From NCBI GenBank assembly GCA_017404505.1, contig JAFRCE010000016.1, forward strand, positions 90,862-154,861: a stretch of DNA of 64,000 nucleotides, read 5' to 3'. Both the position numbers and the translations under genes were made by a program. Numbering within the stretch: position 1 is the first letter of the stretch; each line of letters starts with the position of its first letter. Below the pieces are notes generated by a model. It had not been told where the DNA came from. It saw only the letters and a program-made list of their open reading frames with translations, and made no database searches. Below are positions 14,491-23,403 of the stretch, piece by piece. Origin of the DNA: Solobacterium sp. Lineage in GTDB: Bacteria; Bacillota_I; Bacilli_A; Erysipelotrichales; Erysipelotrichaceae.

Positions 14491-15866
14491 TATGCCGCGT
14501 CCGGCATCGAGGCCCGGCTCTTCCAGGCACCCGAGTACAGATACACACTGCCGATAAAGAACGGCACGCAGCCGCTAATGGCGTTGCCGTACCAGAAGCC
14601 TTTGATGCCCCAGTTCAGCGCGACACCCAGCAGCAATGCCAGACCGATCCGGCAGACAATACCGTCCAGAACAGCGACGCTCAGGTTCAGACGGGAATTG
14701 CCGGATCCGTTGATCAGAGCGAAATTGGCCGGTCTGAGTGTGGCACCAAGATACTGGATCATCGCGACCGGTATATAGGTGATCGCCATCGTCAGCACCG
14801 CCTCATCCGACGAGAACAGACCGAACAGCCACTCCGGTTTGAAGGCGGTGATCACGGCGAAGACGGAAGCCGGGATCGCCACGATCCAGAGGGCGTGGTA
14901 AACGACCTTCGGCACCCGGTCGATCTTGCCGGCTCCAAGCGCCTGGGCAATCATCGCGCCGCCGGCACTAGAGATCGACTGAGAAACAATGGAGATCATC
15001 GATTCCAGTTTTCGGGCCACGCCGGTAACCGCGACCGCGGTGGTGCCGTAGGTATTGATATAGGAATTGACGAACAGCATCGAGAAAGTAATGGCGGCGG
15101 ACTGAATGGCCATCGGAATGCCAAGTGACAGCAGCGGCTGGAATACTTCCGGATAAATGCGGAAGCTCTGCGGCCGGAAATCAAAGTGGAACTGCGCGCG
15201 ATTGCGATACAGAAGAACGATCGCGAAGATGAAGCTGACAGCCTGGCCGATGACGGTCGCAAGCGCCGCTCCGAACGGTCCCATATGAAGCACCGCCACA
15301 AACAGCAGGTCCAGTATGATATTGATCACCGAAGCAATGGCGATGAACATAAAAGGATGTTTGGAATCGCCCATGCCGCGCAGGATCGCGGAAACAAGGT
15401 TGTATCCGTAGATAAACAGCACACCGTAAACACATGTCACGGAATACTGTCTGGTCATCTCAAAGATTTCTTCCGGCGTATTCAGCCAGTGAATGATACC
15501 ACGGTAAGTAAACAGGAAGATTACCATGATGGTGATGGCCGCCAGAGTCAGGAACGTGAACAGAGTGCCTATCATCATACCGACTTTGTCTTTGCGGTTT
15601 TCACCGACATAGCGGGAAATCATGATCTGGCCGGCATTGGAGAAACCCATGGCGAAGAAAGTGATCAGCTGCAGCACTTCACCGCCGATCGCCACCGCGG
15701 AAAGACCGCCGGTGCCGACAAAGCGGCCGACGACGATCATGTCCACCATATTGTAGACCGTCTGCAGCAGACCGGAAAGGAACAGCGGCATGGCAAACTT
15801 CAGCAATGTCACCGGAACACTGCCGACCGTCAGATCACGAATCAGTTCTTTCTTTTTTTCACTCAT
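14490..15866 (-). CDS. MATE family efflux transporter (2)
   Basis: 458 residues, twelve hydrophobic segments. DLTVGSVPVTLLKFAMPLFLSGLLQTVYNMVDMIVVGRFVG at the N-terminus is the characteristic MATE opening with the N-lobe cation-site region. The start is the ATG at 15864-15866 with AAAGGAGG upstream; six extra in-frame codons further upstream lack a ribosome site. Monocistronic, with its own promoter region next to the terminator of the histone-like gene. Export substrate unknown. Confidence 0.92.
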   Translation of the reverse strand: MSEKKKELIRDLTVGSVPVTLLKFAMPLFLSGLLQTVYNMVDMIVVGRFVGTGGLSAVAIGGEVLQLITFFAMGFSNAGQIMISRYVGENRKDKVGMMIGTLFTFLTLAAITIMVIFLFTYRGIIHWLNTPEEIFEMTRQYSVTCVYGVLFIYGYNLVSAILRGMGDSKHPFMFIAIASVINIILDLLFVAVLHMGPFGAALATVIGQAVSFIFAIVLLYRNRAQFHFDFRPQSFRIYPEVFQPLLSLGIPMAIQSAAITFSMLFVNSYINTYGTTAVAVTGVARKLESMISIVSQSISSAGGAMIAQALGAGKIDRVPKVVYHALWIVAIPASVFAVITAFKPEWLFGLFSSDEAVLTMAITYIPVAMIQYLGATLRPANFALINGSGNSRLNLSVAVLDGIVCRIGLALLLGVALNWGIKGFWYGNAISGCVPFFIGSVYLYSGAWKSRASMPDAA

Positions 15867-15930
15867 GCATTCCTCCTTTATCAAACGACATAATCATAAC
15901 AGACGAATGTTTCTTTTTGACACCGGTGCG

Positions 15931-15960
15931 AAAAAAAAGATCTGATCAGATCAGATCTTT
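15931..15960 (-). terminator. terminator of the histone-like gene
   Basis: Self-complementary run AAAGATCTGATC / GATCAGATCTTT followed on the minus strand by a long T tract. Confidence 0.85.
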
Positions 15961-15969
15961 CCATGCAGA

Positions 15970-16584
15970 TTATAATACGTCGAAGTATTTTCTGCGGTCT
16001 TCACTCAGGTTGTCGCAGTAGTAGCGAACTGTCAGAGTATCGGAGACCTTGTTTTCTTCCGCCGGTTCAACGATAAAGCCGTCACCTTCGAGCATGCAGT
16101 TCAGAATTGCTTCGCATGTTGTAGCCAGGTTGTCGACACCCGCTTCAACTTCCGTCAGCAGATCGTTTGCATTGATTTCGATATACAGCCAGTCCATGGC
16201 ATGAGCTTCACCCTTTTTCCAGTTAATGACATCTTCATAGTCTTTAACTGTCTTCTTGACAACTTCCGGCTTGGCAACTTTCTTAACAGTTGTCTTCTTG
16301 GCGGTTGTCTTCTTGGCGGCAGGTTTCTTGGCTGCTGTCTTCTTTTCAGCAGTTGCTTTCTTTGCCGGAGCAGCTTTCTTGGCAGCAGGCTTCTTTACTT
16401 CTTTTGTCTCAACTGCTTTTTCAGCTTCAACCTTTACGGCTTTCTTGGCAGCAGTTTTCGTAGTAGCAGCTTTCTTGGCAGGAGCAGCCTTTGTAGCTGT
16501 TGTTGTCTTCTTAGCTGCTGGCTTCTTCTCTACTTTAACTTCTGTCTCCTTTTCAGCAGCCTTTACAGTTTTCTTTGCTGGCAT
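15970..16584 (-). CDS. histone-H1-like Lys/Ala/Pro-rich protein with a folded C-terminal domain
   Basis: 204 residues in two parts. Residues 1 to about 113 are a low-complexity tail of PAKK, AAKK and TAKK repeats, like eukaryotic H1 tails and bacterial Hc1/AlgP-type DNA-binding tails. From about 114 a compact acidic domain follows (WLYIEINANDLLTEVEAGVDN ... TLTVRYYCDNL), with a hydrophobic pattern suggesting an alpha/beta fold. The tail should bind DNA nonspecifically; the role of the C-terminal domain is unknown. The strongly repetitive DNA (16220-16584) is purine-biased on the coding strand and prone to length change. Ribosome site GAGGGAGG. Monocistronic. Confidence 0.85.
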   Translation of the reverse strand: MPAKKTVKAAEKETEVKVEKKPAAKKTTTATKAAPAKKAATTKTAAKKAVKVEAEKAVETKEVKKPAAKKAAPAKKATAEKKTAAKKPAAKKTTAKKTTVKKVAKPEVVKKTVKDYEDVINWKKGEAHAMDWLYIEINANDLLTEVEAGVDNLATTCEAILNCMLEGDGFIVEPAEENKVSDTLTVRYYCDNLSEDRRKYFDVL

Positions 16585-16870
16585 TGCAAATACCTCCCTC
16601 TCATAAACCGTTTATTATTGCAATAAACTTTCATAATTATAGCACGGTTTTTTTAAAATCCATATTTATATGGGGTTTTTCAGACATTTTATCGGCCAAA
16701 AACCCTTTATTTATCGCTATTTTATGCCTTTTCGCACCGGTGGAACCCCTTTCAGACGATATCACTGTGTCATGGGAATACATGATTTCTTTGTCGGAAC
16801 GTCCGCGGTGGAGTAACCTTTTTTCCCTCTTTCATGGTATGCTAAATTTCAGAAGGAGACATGAACGATC

Positions 16871-18334
16871 ATGATCATTAACAGCAACGGAATGAAAGCC
16901 ATAGAAGCTGCTTCGGGCATTCCTGTGTCTGAACTGATGGAAACAGCCGGCCGGACTGCGGCAGAGGCTGTAAAGAAAGAAGTCTCCCCTGATGCCCGGA
17001 TACTGATCATTGCCGGAAACGGCAATAACGGCGGTGACGGCTTTGTCATGTGCCGTTATCTGGAAGACTATGCCTGCATGGTTTATCCTGCAGCCGGTGT
17101 TCCAAAGAGTGAGGAAGCACTCGCCAACTACCGGCTGCTTCCCGCTTCCCGTATTGTCAGTAAGAGAAAGATTAAAGACGAGATCCGCAAAGCGGATGTC
17201 ATCATTGATGCGGTATATGGTTTCGGATACCACGGCGAACTGAAAGCCGACATGCGCAAGCTTTTCCGGATGGTGAATGACAGCAATGCCCGTGTTTTCA
17301 GCATTGACATCAACAGCGGCTGTGAAGCCGATACGGATCATTTTGACAAAGACGCCATCCGCTCCGATATTACCTTTGCCTTGGACTGCTACAAACCGAC
17401 GCATATGCTGCAGAAGGAAATCGGGGTCGCCCGCGAAGTCCGGCTGCTCGATCTCGGGCTGCCGCATGATCAGCCGACACCTTATATGGAGATGAACGAA
17501 GAAATCTTCTTCCGGAATTTCCCGCACCGCTCGGTGATGATGCACAAGAACACATTCGGCCACACTCTGATCATCGGCGGCTGCTACGGCATGGCCGGCG
17601 CCGTCAGTCTGAATATTCTCGGTGCCCGCACTGTCGGCGCTCCGTACATTGAGTGTGCGCTGCCGGAATCGATCTATCCGATCGTTGCCTCGCGGCACAT
17701 GACGGCTGTCTTCCACCCCTTCTCCGGTCATACCGTCGAGCAGGTCGTGGAACCGCTCAGCCGCAAAGCCAAAGCAATCGTCTTCGGCAGCGGCGCGGTT
17801 TATATGGACCGCAAGGAACAGTGCATGGACATGATCCTGCAAAGCAGCACATGCCCGGTCATTCTGGATGCCGAAGCCCTGCGGCTGCTGCATCAGAACA
17901 CCTACATCCTGCGCTTTGTCAAATGTCCGCTGATCCTGACGCCGCATCTGGGAGAATTCTCGGTTCTGATCAACAAACCGATCGATGCCATCCGTGACAA
18001 CAAGATCCTTTATGCGACGCAATTCGCGAAAGAGAACAAAGTAATTCTGGTGCTGAAAGGCGCCAACACGATCGTCGTTTCACCGTTCGGTGAAGTCTAT
18101 TTCAATCAGTCGGGAAATCCCGCCCTGGCCCAGGCCGGCAGCGGCGACCTTCTGGCCGGTATGATCGCCGGCATCCTGACCATGACCAGAGACATCTACA
18201 CGGCCGTATGCATGGCTGTCTGGCTGCATGGCCATCTGGCGGATATCGCCCTGGATTCCCATTCCATGCAGGGCTTTGACCTCGAGACTTATCCGCAGCT
18301 GATGGATCAGCTGTTCCGTAAATATCATTTCTGA
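16871..18334 (+). CDS. nnr: bifunctional NAD(P)H-hydrate epimerase / ADP-dependent dehydratase
   Basis: 487 residues. Repairs hydrated NAD(P)H. The N-terminal YjeF domain (about 1-205) epimerises R to S NADHX: IAGNGNNGGDGFVMCRYL near 47-64 is its signature and DAVYGFGYHGEL follows. The C-terminal ribokinase-like domain (about 220-487) dehydrates S-NADHX with ADP: LTPHLGEFSVL and NPALAQAGSGDLLAGMIAGIL are its motifs. The usual Asn/Pro-Gly-Met before AGSGD is changed to Pro-Ala-Leu, a mild variation. Ribosome site AGAAGGAG. The next gene starts 12 bases downstream. Confidence 0.95.
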   Translation: MIINSNGMKAIEAASGIPVSELMETAGRTAAEAVKKEVSPDARILIIAGNGNNGGDGFVMCRYLEDYACMVYPAAGVPKSEEALANYRLLPASRIVSKRKIKDEIRKADVIIDAVYGFGYHGELKADMRKLFRMVNDSNARVFSIDINSGCEADTDHFDKDAIRSDITFALDCYKPTHMLQKEIGVAREVRLLDLGLPHDQPTPYMEMNEEIFFRNFPHRSVMMHKNTFGHTLIIGGCYGMAGAVSLNILGARTVGAPYIECALPESIYPIVASRHMTAVFHPFSGHTVEQVVEPLSRKAKAIVFGSGAVYMDRKEQCMDMILQSSTCPVILDAEALRLLHQNTYILRFVKCPLILTPHLGEFSVLINKPIDAIRDNKILYATQFAKENKVILVLKGANTIVVSPFGEVYFNQSGNPALAQAGSGDLLAGMIAGILTMTRDIYTAVCMAVWLHGHLADIALDSHSMQGFDLETYPQLMDQLFRKYHF

Positions 18335-18346
18335 TCCGTTTCTTGT

Positions 18347-19273
18347 ATGAGTGAAAACAGACCCCAGGTAATTACAACAAAACAGGCAAAACATCAGGTG
18401 AATATATTAGGCGGCTCGCTCGTCTTATATATTCTCCTGAATCTTTTGTTATGGCATGGTGTCGGTCTTCTCTATGACCGCCTGAATATCACCTTCTTTG
18501 ATATCGATCCTGAGATCCTCTGCATGGCAGCCGCGATGGTGCTGATGGTGATCATCACCTTTGTCTTCTTCAGCATCAGCGCCGCCCGCCTGCACCTGCC
18601 GATCCGTGATTACCTGAAGCCGACCGGCATGGACTTCCTCCACAAGACAGCTCTGGTCTGTATCGGCATAGCCATTACCGTATTGACAACATATACCGGG
18701 TCCTTTCTGAATTTCCTGCTGCATCCGGCCAGCAGCGCCTTCGCGTTCGTCGGCCACTTCACCACGCCGGAAAACATTCTGAAAAACGGACTCTATTTCG
18801 CCCTCTTCGTGCTGCTGAAGCCGGTCTGCGACGAGTACATTTTCCGCGGCATCATCCAGCGGCAGCTCGGTCATTACAACCGTTTCTTCGGTGTGCTTGC
18901 GTCTTCACTGCTGTATGCCATCGCCCAGCCTTCCCTGCCCGACGCCATTCCGGCTTTCTTCACCGGCTGGTATCTGGCACTGATGACCCTGCGGTATCAT
19001 TCCATCCAGCCGGCCATCAAGACCCATCTTCTGATTTCTCTGTTCCTCTGGATCATATCCATCATTCCGGATGAATATGTTCTGATTCCAATCATTGTCA
19101 TTACGCTGGTCTATATCGTGACCCTGCTGTTCATGGTCGGCAATGCCGTCAATTACCGCATCGCCTTCATGCGCATGCCTGAAAAAAAACTGTGGAAGAT
19201 CGTTTTCACGTCTTCCACAATTGTCATCTGTATCATTCTTTTTATCGCTGAGAATATCCTGTCGTTCCTGTGA
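18347..19273 (+). CDS. CPBP-family membrane protein (CAAX protease / bacteriocin-processing type), degenerate motifs
   Basis: 308 residues, about eight hydrophobic helices. The CPBP/Abi core covers about 160-240. Family motif 1, normally EExxxR, reads DEYIFR; motif 2, normally FxxxH, ends in Gln (YAIAQPS); a histidine in AIKTHLLIS could supply motif 3. With Glu to Asp and His to Gln changes the protein may be catalytically weak or inactive. It follows the nnr gene by 12 bases without a clear Shine-Dalgarno, so it is probably read from the same transcript. Confidence 0.75.
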   Translation: MSENRPQVITTKQAKHQVNILGGSLVLYILLNLLLWHGVGLLYDRLNITFFDIDPEILCMAAAMVLMVIITFVFFSISAARLHLPIRDYLKPTGMDFLHKTALVCIGIAITVLTTYTGSFLNFLLHPASSAFAFVGHFTTPENILKNGLYFALFVLLKPVCDEYIFRGIIQRQLGHYNRFFGVLASSLLYAIAQPSLPDAIPAFFTGWYLALMTLRYHSIQPAIKTHLLISLFLWIISIIPDEYVLIPIIVITLVYIVTLLFMVGNAVNYRIAFMRMPEKKLWKIVFTSSTIVICIILFIAENILSFL

Positions 19274-19277
19274 TCTA

Positions 19278-19535
19278 TCAGCCCTGCAGACCTTCTGCCT
19301 GACGCTGCATGTTTTCAACAACGACATCATAAATATCACCGATGGACTGTCCATATTCGAGAACCAGCCAGGGTTCGTTGGTATGGTAATGGATCTTGAT
19401 CAGATCATCATCCCCGGCTACCAGCAGACTGTCGCCCTTGAAGTGATCAACGATATAATCATAGATCTCATCTTCATCCAAACCTTCACCGGCGATCAGA
19501 AGCTGTGTATCGAATTTGAATTCAAGCTGTTCCAT
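19278..19535 (-). CDS. stand-alone FakA/YloV C-terminal-like domain protein
   Basis: 85 residues from the ATG at 19533-19535 (GGAGG upstream). The stretch GDSLLVAGDDDLIKIHYHTNEP at about 46-67, followed by VLEYG and VENMQRQAE, closely follows the C-terminal domain of fatty-acid kinase FakA (YloV, Dak2-like), where this region carries the invariant HxHTN. The Dak2 nucleotide-binding domain and middle domain are entirely missing, so it cannot be a kinase alone. It might bind a FakB/DegV-type partner or act as a decoy. Convergent with the CPBP gene, 4 bases apart. Confidence 0.72.
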   Translation of the reverse strand: MEQLEFKFDTQLLIAGEGLDEDEIYDYIVDHFKGDSLLVAGDDDLIKIHYHTNEPWLVLEYGQSIGDIYDVVVENMQRQAEGLQG

Positions 19536-19647
19536 ATGCAAACCTCCATATCTGTTTTCTATTATAACATGGATTCTCACGTCCGGTTTTCTGACAATCG
19601 TGGGATTCCCCGGTGCCTTCGCTATATAACTGTCGGAGGCTTTTTTT

Positions 19648-20469
19648 ATGACACAGTTAACGATCGAAGAACTGAGCAGCCGGCTCGAAGAAGGCGTGCG
19701 CGCTGTATTCAGCAGTGACAGCTACCGGCAGTATCTCAATGCGATGTCCCGCTTTCATCATTATTCCTACAGCAATACCCTTCTCATTCTCACACAGAAA
19801 CCGGACGCTTCTTATGTTGCCGGTTTCCGGACCTGGAACGACAGCTTCAACCGGCGCATCCGCAAAGGCGAAAAAGCGATCCGCATCCTGCGGCCGCTGC
19901 TTTGCAGGACGGAAAACGAAGAGGAGGAAGAAACGAAAAGACTGAGCGGTTTTGCGGTCTGCAGCGTCTTTGACATTTCCCAGACCGAAGGTGATGAGAT
20001 TCCTCTTTCCCTGAGCCGGATCCTCGACTGTCATGTCGAGGATTATCAGATGTTCATCAATGCCCTGATCATGGTTTCCCCGGTGCCGGTGGCCTTTCAG
20101 GAACGGATGCATGCATACGGATGTTTCTATCCGCTGGAAAACCGCATCGAGATCCGGGCCGGTCTGCCGAACGCCCAGACCATAAAGACCATGATCCATG
20201 AGATCGCCCATGCCGTTCTGCACCGTCATGACAGAGACAGCAGCCGGACAGCAAGAAGCAGGCGGGAAATCGAAGCGGAAAGCGTCGCTTATATTGTCAG
20301 CACCCATTACGGCATCGACACTTCTTCCTATTCGTTCGGCTATATCGCGTCCTGGTCAAAAGACAAGGATCTGCCGGCACTCAAGGCATCCCTGCAGACG
20401 ATCCAGCAGGCGGCAGCCCATCTGATTTCCCTTCTGGACTGCGTGCTGTATCCGCAGGCCGCAAACTGA
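19648..20469 (+). CDS. ArdC-N / zincin metallopeptidase-like protein
   Basis: 273 residues. The N-terminal part (about 10-75, SRFHHYSYSNTLLILTQKPDASYVAGFRTW) matches the ssDNA-binding N-domain of ArdC antirestriction-type proteins. A KGEKAIRILRPL strand follows, then a zincin domain with HEIAHAVLH near 181-189 and a downstream EIEAESVAYIV supplying the third metal ligand, an ImmA/IrrE-like arrangement. Such proteins are usually carried by plasmids and integrative elements, yet no mobilisation genes are visible here. Ribosome site CGGAGG. Confidence 0.82.
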   Translation: MTQLTIEELSSRLEEGVRAVFSSDSYRQYLNAMSRFHHYSYSNTLLILTQKPDASYVAGFRTWNDSFNRRIRKGEKAIRILRPLLCRTENEEEEETKRLSGFAVCSVFDISQTEGDEIPLSLSRILDCHVEDYQMFINALIMVSPVPVAFQERMHAYGCFYPLENRIEIRAGLPNAQTIKTMIHEIAHAVLHRHDRDSSRTARSRREIEAESVAYIVSTHYGIDTSSYSFGYIASWSKDKDLPALKASLQTIQQAAAHLISLLDCVLYPQAAN

Positions 20470-20492
20470 AAAAAGGCTTTTCAGCCTTTTTC
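20468..20492. terminator. bidirectional terminator
   Basis: Stem AAAAGGC / GCCTTTT with T runs on both strands, between the convergent metallopeptidase and glycoside hydrolase genes. Confidence 0.8.
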
Positions 20493-20496
20493 ATGT

Positions 20497-22623
20497 TTAT
20501 TTATTCCGGAAGCTCATGCCGGCAATGTTCAGTGTCTGTTCGTCGGCGATCAGATCAGCCGTGTCATCCAGCGGATCTTCCAGCAGCAGCGGTTCATCCT
20601 CGCTGTCTGTCGTTTCATTCACGACTGCACCGGAAACCTCATCCTCGAGGAAGTCATCGTCATCAGCGAAGAGATCCTCTTCTCCTTCCGGTTCGATGTC
20701 ATCCAGACCCGGCTTGAACAGATCGGAATTGGTCAGGCTCATCTCAGAGGTGCGCAGTCCGGCGGTACCAACTTCATCAAGAAGTTCCGTATCGCTTTCT
20801 TCCGGCATCGTCAGATCGAAGTCGTCCATATTCAGTTCCATACTGCTTTCAAGATCCGGCTTTGTCTCGGAAACAGGAATCACTTCTTCACCGGTCATGT
20901 TGAAATCCAGACCGTCATCCTGCAGTTCTTCCACGTCTTCAAAGAGATTGAGCTGTCCTTCCGCTTCCGGCTCTGACACGCTTTCTGTCTCAACTTCTTC
21001 AACAACAGCCGGTTCTTCCGCAGCTGGTGCGGCGACCGTCACGAGCGGCAGATCCAGAACGCTTTCGTCATCGAACGGATTCTCATAATCCTCTTCCGTC
21101 GGGCGGCGCAGACGGACTGCCATGTACTGTCTGGCCGGCAGGTCAATGCGGAAATGTCCTTTGTGGATACCTGCTTTGCGGATCAGGATATTCCATGTAT
21201 CGATCACTTCAGCGACGAATTCCGTATCCTCATCAATATAGAAATCACGGAAAGAAGGTCTCATGAAGCTGAAGTAGTAAATGTACTGGCTCTTGACAGG
21301 CTTCAGGAATTCCATTTCCGGAACTGCTGTGACACAGTCAAATTTGTCATTGACGGCACAGAGACCGTGACCCGGTGTCTGCTTGAGTACTTCCTTCAGG
21401 AAACGGACACGCTTCCAGCTTTCGCCATGCAGTGTTCCGCCGTGTGACCACCACAGAACACCGTCGTCATTCAGATATGTTTCGCCATGTCCCGGATAGC
21501 CGCCGCGCATGGCGGTTTCCCAGAATCTTCTGACCATTTCTTCACCGGTGATATTGCCCCAGCCATGCTGGATATTGCCTTCGTAGGCGATTTCGTCCAT
21601 AACGACCGGCTTGCCGTATCTTGCGGCCAGTTCATCGGTCAGTTCCGCGCCTTTGTACAGATCGATTCTCTGTACGGAGCAGTGGGTGATCCACGGCCGG
21701 CTGTGATCATACATCTTCTGGCAGTTATGAATCGAACGCAGGTGATGATAGTTGTCTTTCTTCACCAGAACAGCGGCCAGTTTTTCCCAATCGGCCTGGC
21801 TGCGGGTCGGAATCAGATCATATTCATTGGCCATCGCCCACCAGACATTGTGGTATGCGGAGAAACGGGCAGCGATGTATTTGACATAATTGGCATCCTG
21901 CTCAGGTGTCATGGTGCTGAAGCCCCATCTGTCATATGGATGCATGATGATCAGATCAGCCTGGATGCCGCGTTTGCCAAGTTCTGTAATGCATTCATCC
22001 AGATTTCTGAAATAAGCGGGATTCAGACGGTCATAATCGAAGTGGTTGCCTTCGTTTTTACCGAAATAAGCCATGAAGTTTTCACTGTTCAGCACGGATG
22101 CGTCCATCGGTGTGCCTTCAAACGGGAAAACAGCCGGATCTTTCAGGTTGTAGTCATAATGCTTCGGGAAAATGCAGAAGCGCATCTTGTTGAAACCCGC
22201 CTCAACAAGGCTGTCCAGCGTTTCCGCTTTTCTTTCTTCGCTCTGCAGATGCCATACATAGGCTGTCGTGCCGATCGGATAGAACGGTGTGCCGTCTTCA
22301 TAGCTGAAATGATGTGTGTCAGATACACGGACCGGACCGTGGACATTTTCGTCGGCAGCATCGACATAGAATACACCGGACAGTGTTTCCTTCAGGAATG
22401 AGCCTTTGAGGACAAATGTGTACTTGCCTTCAAAGGACGGCATGAAGCGCAGCCTGTATACACCGTCACCGTCATAGAAACCATCTACAACAGCGCTTTC
22501 ATTCTTGCTTGTAAAGATTCCTTTCAGTGAATGATCAAGAAACGGATTGCCGTCTGACGGTCCTTCGACAGCGACTTCAAACACATCCCACTTTCTGACA
22601 TTTGTCGGATAATCCTGGCTCAT
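20497..22623 (-). CDS. cytoplasmic GH-A type glycoside hydrolase (DUF5060/DUF4038-like) with acidic tail
   Basis: 708 residues. An N-terminal beta-sandwich (about 1-100, DUF5060-like) is followed by a TIM barrel of the DUF4038/apiosidase-like group. MANEYDL near 270 (acid/base Glu) and VVMDEIAYEG near 345 (nucleophile Glu) fit clan GH-A, and YPIGTTAYVWH is typical of the barrel start. A C-terminal beta domain (DUF5605-like) ends near 515. The last ~190 residues are a disordered, strongly acidic tail rich in Glu, Asp and Ser. There is no signal peptide, so the substrate must be an imported or internal glycoside. Ribosome site GGGGGAGG. Monocistronic. Confidence 0.82.
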   Translation of the reverse strand: MSQDYPTNVRKWDVFEVAVEGPSDGNPFLDHSLKGIFTSKNESAVVDGFYDGDGVYRLRFMPSFEGKYTFVLKGSFLKETLSGVFYVDAADENVHGPVRVSDTHHFSYEDGTPFYPIGTTAYVWHLQSEERKAETLDSLVEAGFNKMRFCIFPKHYDYNLKDPAVFPFEGTPMDASVLNSENFMAYFGKNEGNHFDYDRLNPAYFRNLDECITELGKRGIQADLIIMHPYDRWGFSTMTPEQDANYVKYIAARFSAYHNVWWAMANEYDLIPTRSQADWEKLAAVLVKKDNYHHLRSIHNCQKMYDHSRPWITHCSVQRIDLYKGAELTDELAARYGKPVVMDEIAYEGNIQHGWGNITGEEMVRRFWETAMRGGYPGHGETYLNDDGVLWWSHGGTLHGESWKRVRFLKEVLKQTPGHGLCAVNDKFDCVTAVPEMEFLKPVKSQYIYYFSFMRPSFRDFYIDEDTEFVAEVIDTWNILIRKAGIHKGHFRIDLPARQYMAVRLRRPTEEDYENPFDDESVLDLPLVTVAAPAAEEPAVVEEVETESVSEPEAEGQLNLFEDVEELQDDGLDFNMTGEEVIPVSETKPDLESSMELNMDDFDLTMPEESDTELLDEVGTAGLRTSEMSLTNSDLFKPGLDDIEPEGEEDLFADDDDFLEDEVSGAVVNETTDSEDEPLLLEDPLDDTADLIADEQTLNIAGMSFRNK

Positions 22624-22701
22624 GGTGAAACCTCCCCCTTTTCGTAAAATTGCAATACAAAAATATCTCTTCTCATTTACAATATCACGTTCTGCAGAAA
22701 A

Positions 22702-22727
22702 GAAAAAGCACGATAAACACCGTGCTT
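22702..22727 (-). terminator. terminator of the his operon
   Basis: Minus-strand AAGCACG / CGTGCTT stem with an 8-base loop and T run, 27 bases after the hisE stop. Confidence 0.85.
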
Positions 22728-22753
22728 ACGATATTTTCACGCCGTTTCCGGCC

Positions 22754-23077
22754 TCAGATCTTCTCGATCGGTTTCCGCTCCGGCTTGAGATTGTTCTGCT
22801 TCAGAGAACGCTTCGCCATGACCTCTTCCACTTCTTCGAGAGTGATGCCCTTTTCGACCATCAGCACGACGAGATGATAGGCCAGATCGTTCAGTTCGCC
22901 GATCAGCTCTTCCTTTGATTCGGAAAGAGCCGCGACAACGACTTCGGTTGTTTCCTCACCGATTTTTTTGAGTATTTTGTTCAGGCCTTTTTCATACAGA
23001 TAGGAAGTATAGCTGCCTTCCTGCGGATTGTTTTTCCTCGCCAGGGCGGTCTGATACAGGTTCTTCAGTTCACTCAT
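22754..23077 (-). CDS. hisE: phosphoribosyl-ATP pyrophosphatase
   Basis: 107 residues, all-alpha MazG-like fold. Hydrolyses PR-ATP to PR-AMP in histidine synthesis. The [22 protein letters not shown] stretch and [18 protein letters not shown] are the family core with the metal-binding acidic residues. Separate from HisI, whose gene it overlaps by 4 bases; last gene of the operon. Confidence 0.96.
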   Translation of the reverse strand: MSELKNLYQTALARKNNPQEGSYTSYLYEKGLNKILKKIGEETTEVVVAALSESKEELIGELNDLAYHLVVLMVEKGITLEEVEEVMAKRSLKQNNLKPERKPIEKI

Positions 23078-23403
23078 AGTACTTCTTCTCCTTCGATATT
23101 GCGGTAAAAGCAGGAGTATTTGCCGGTGTGGCAGGCGGCCCCGTCCTGTTCGACCTTCAGCAGTAAAGTATCTTCGTCACAGTCGATCAGGATCTCCTTC
23201 ACGTGCTGGTAATGACCGCTGGTCTCCCCTTTGCACCAGAGTTCCTGACGGCTGCGCGACCAGTACGTTGCCAGGCCGGTTTCGCGTGTTTTCTGAAAGC
23301 TTTCCTCATTCATCCACGCCAGCATCAGCACCTGATTGGTGTGGACATCCTGAACGATGCAGGGAATAAGACCGTTTCCTTTTTCAAAATCCGGACGGAT
23401 CAT
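23074..23403 (-). CDS. hisI: phosphoribosyl-AMP cyclohydrolase
   Basis: 109 residues, the single-domain form. Opens the adenine ring of [18 protein letters not shown] near 22-34, [18 protein letters not shown] near 47-64 and [20 protein letters not shown] near 84-103 contain the zinc and magnesium ligands. Overlaps hisF and hisE by 4 bases each. Confidence 0.97.
   Translation of the reverse strand: MIRPDFEKGNGLIPCIVQDVHTNQVLMLAWMNEESFQKTRETGLATYWSRSRQELWCKGETSGHYQHVKEILIDCDEDTLLLKVEQDGAACHTGKYSCFYRNIEGEEVL

Noticed and set aside
3315..15866. MATE genes (1) and (2) as a recent duplication.
   Set aside because: By eye the proteins share only family-level motifs, and (2) is closer to (3).
16000..16070. 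Similarity between the SDTLTVRYYCDNL stretch of the histone-like protein and ADTLTVWYYTDKL of the GT2-MarR protein.
   Set aside because: Only about thirteen residues; the surrounding sequences do not align, so it is taken as chance.
16201..16626. Plus-strand ORFs rich in Leu/Ser/Cys opposite the Lys/Ala-rich gene.
   Set aside because: They are the complement of the AAG/GCN repeats of the histone-like gene and look like false membrane proteins.
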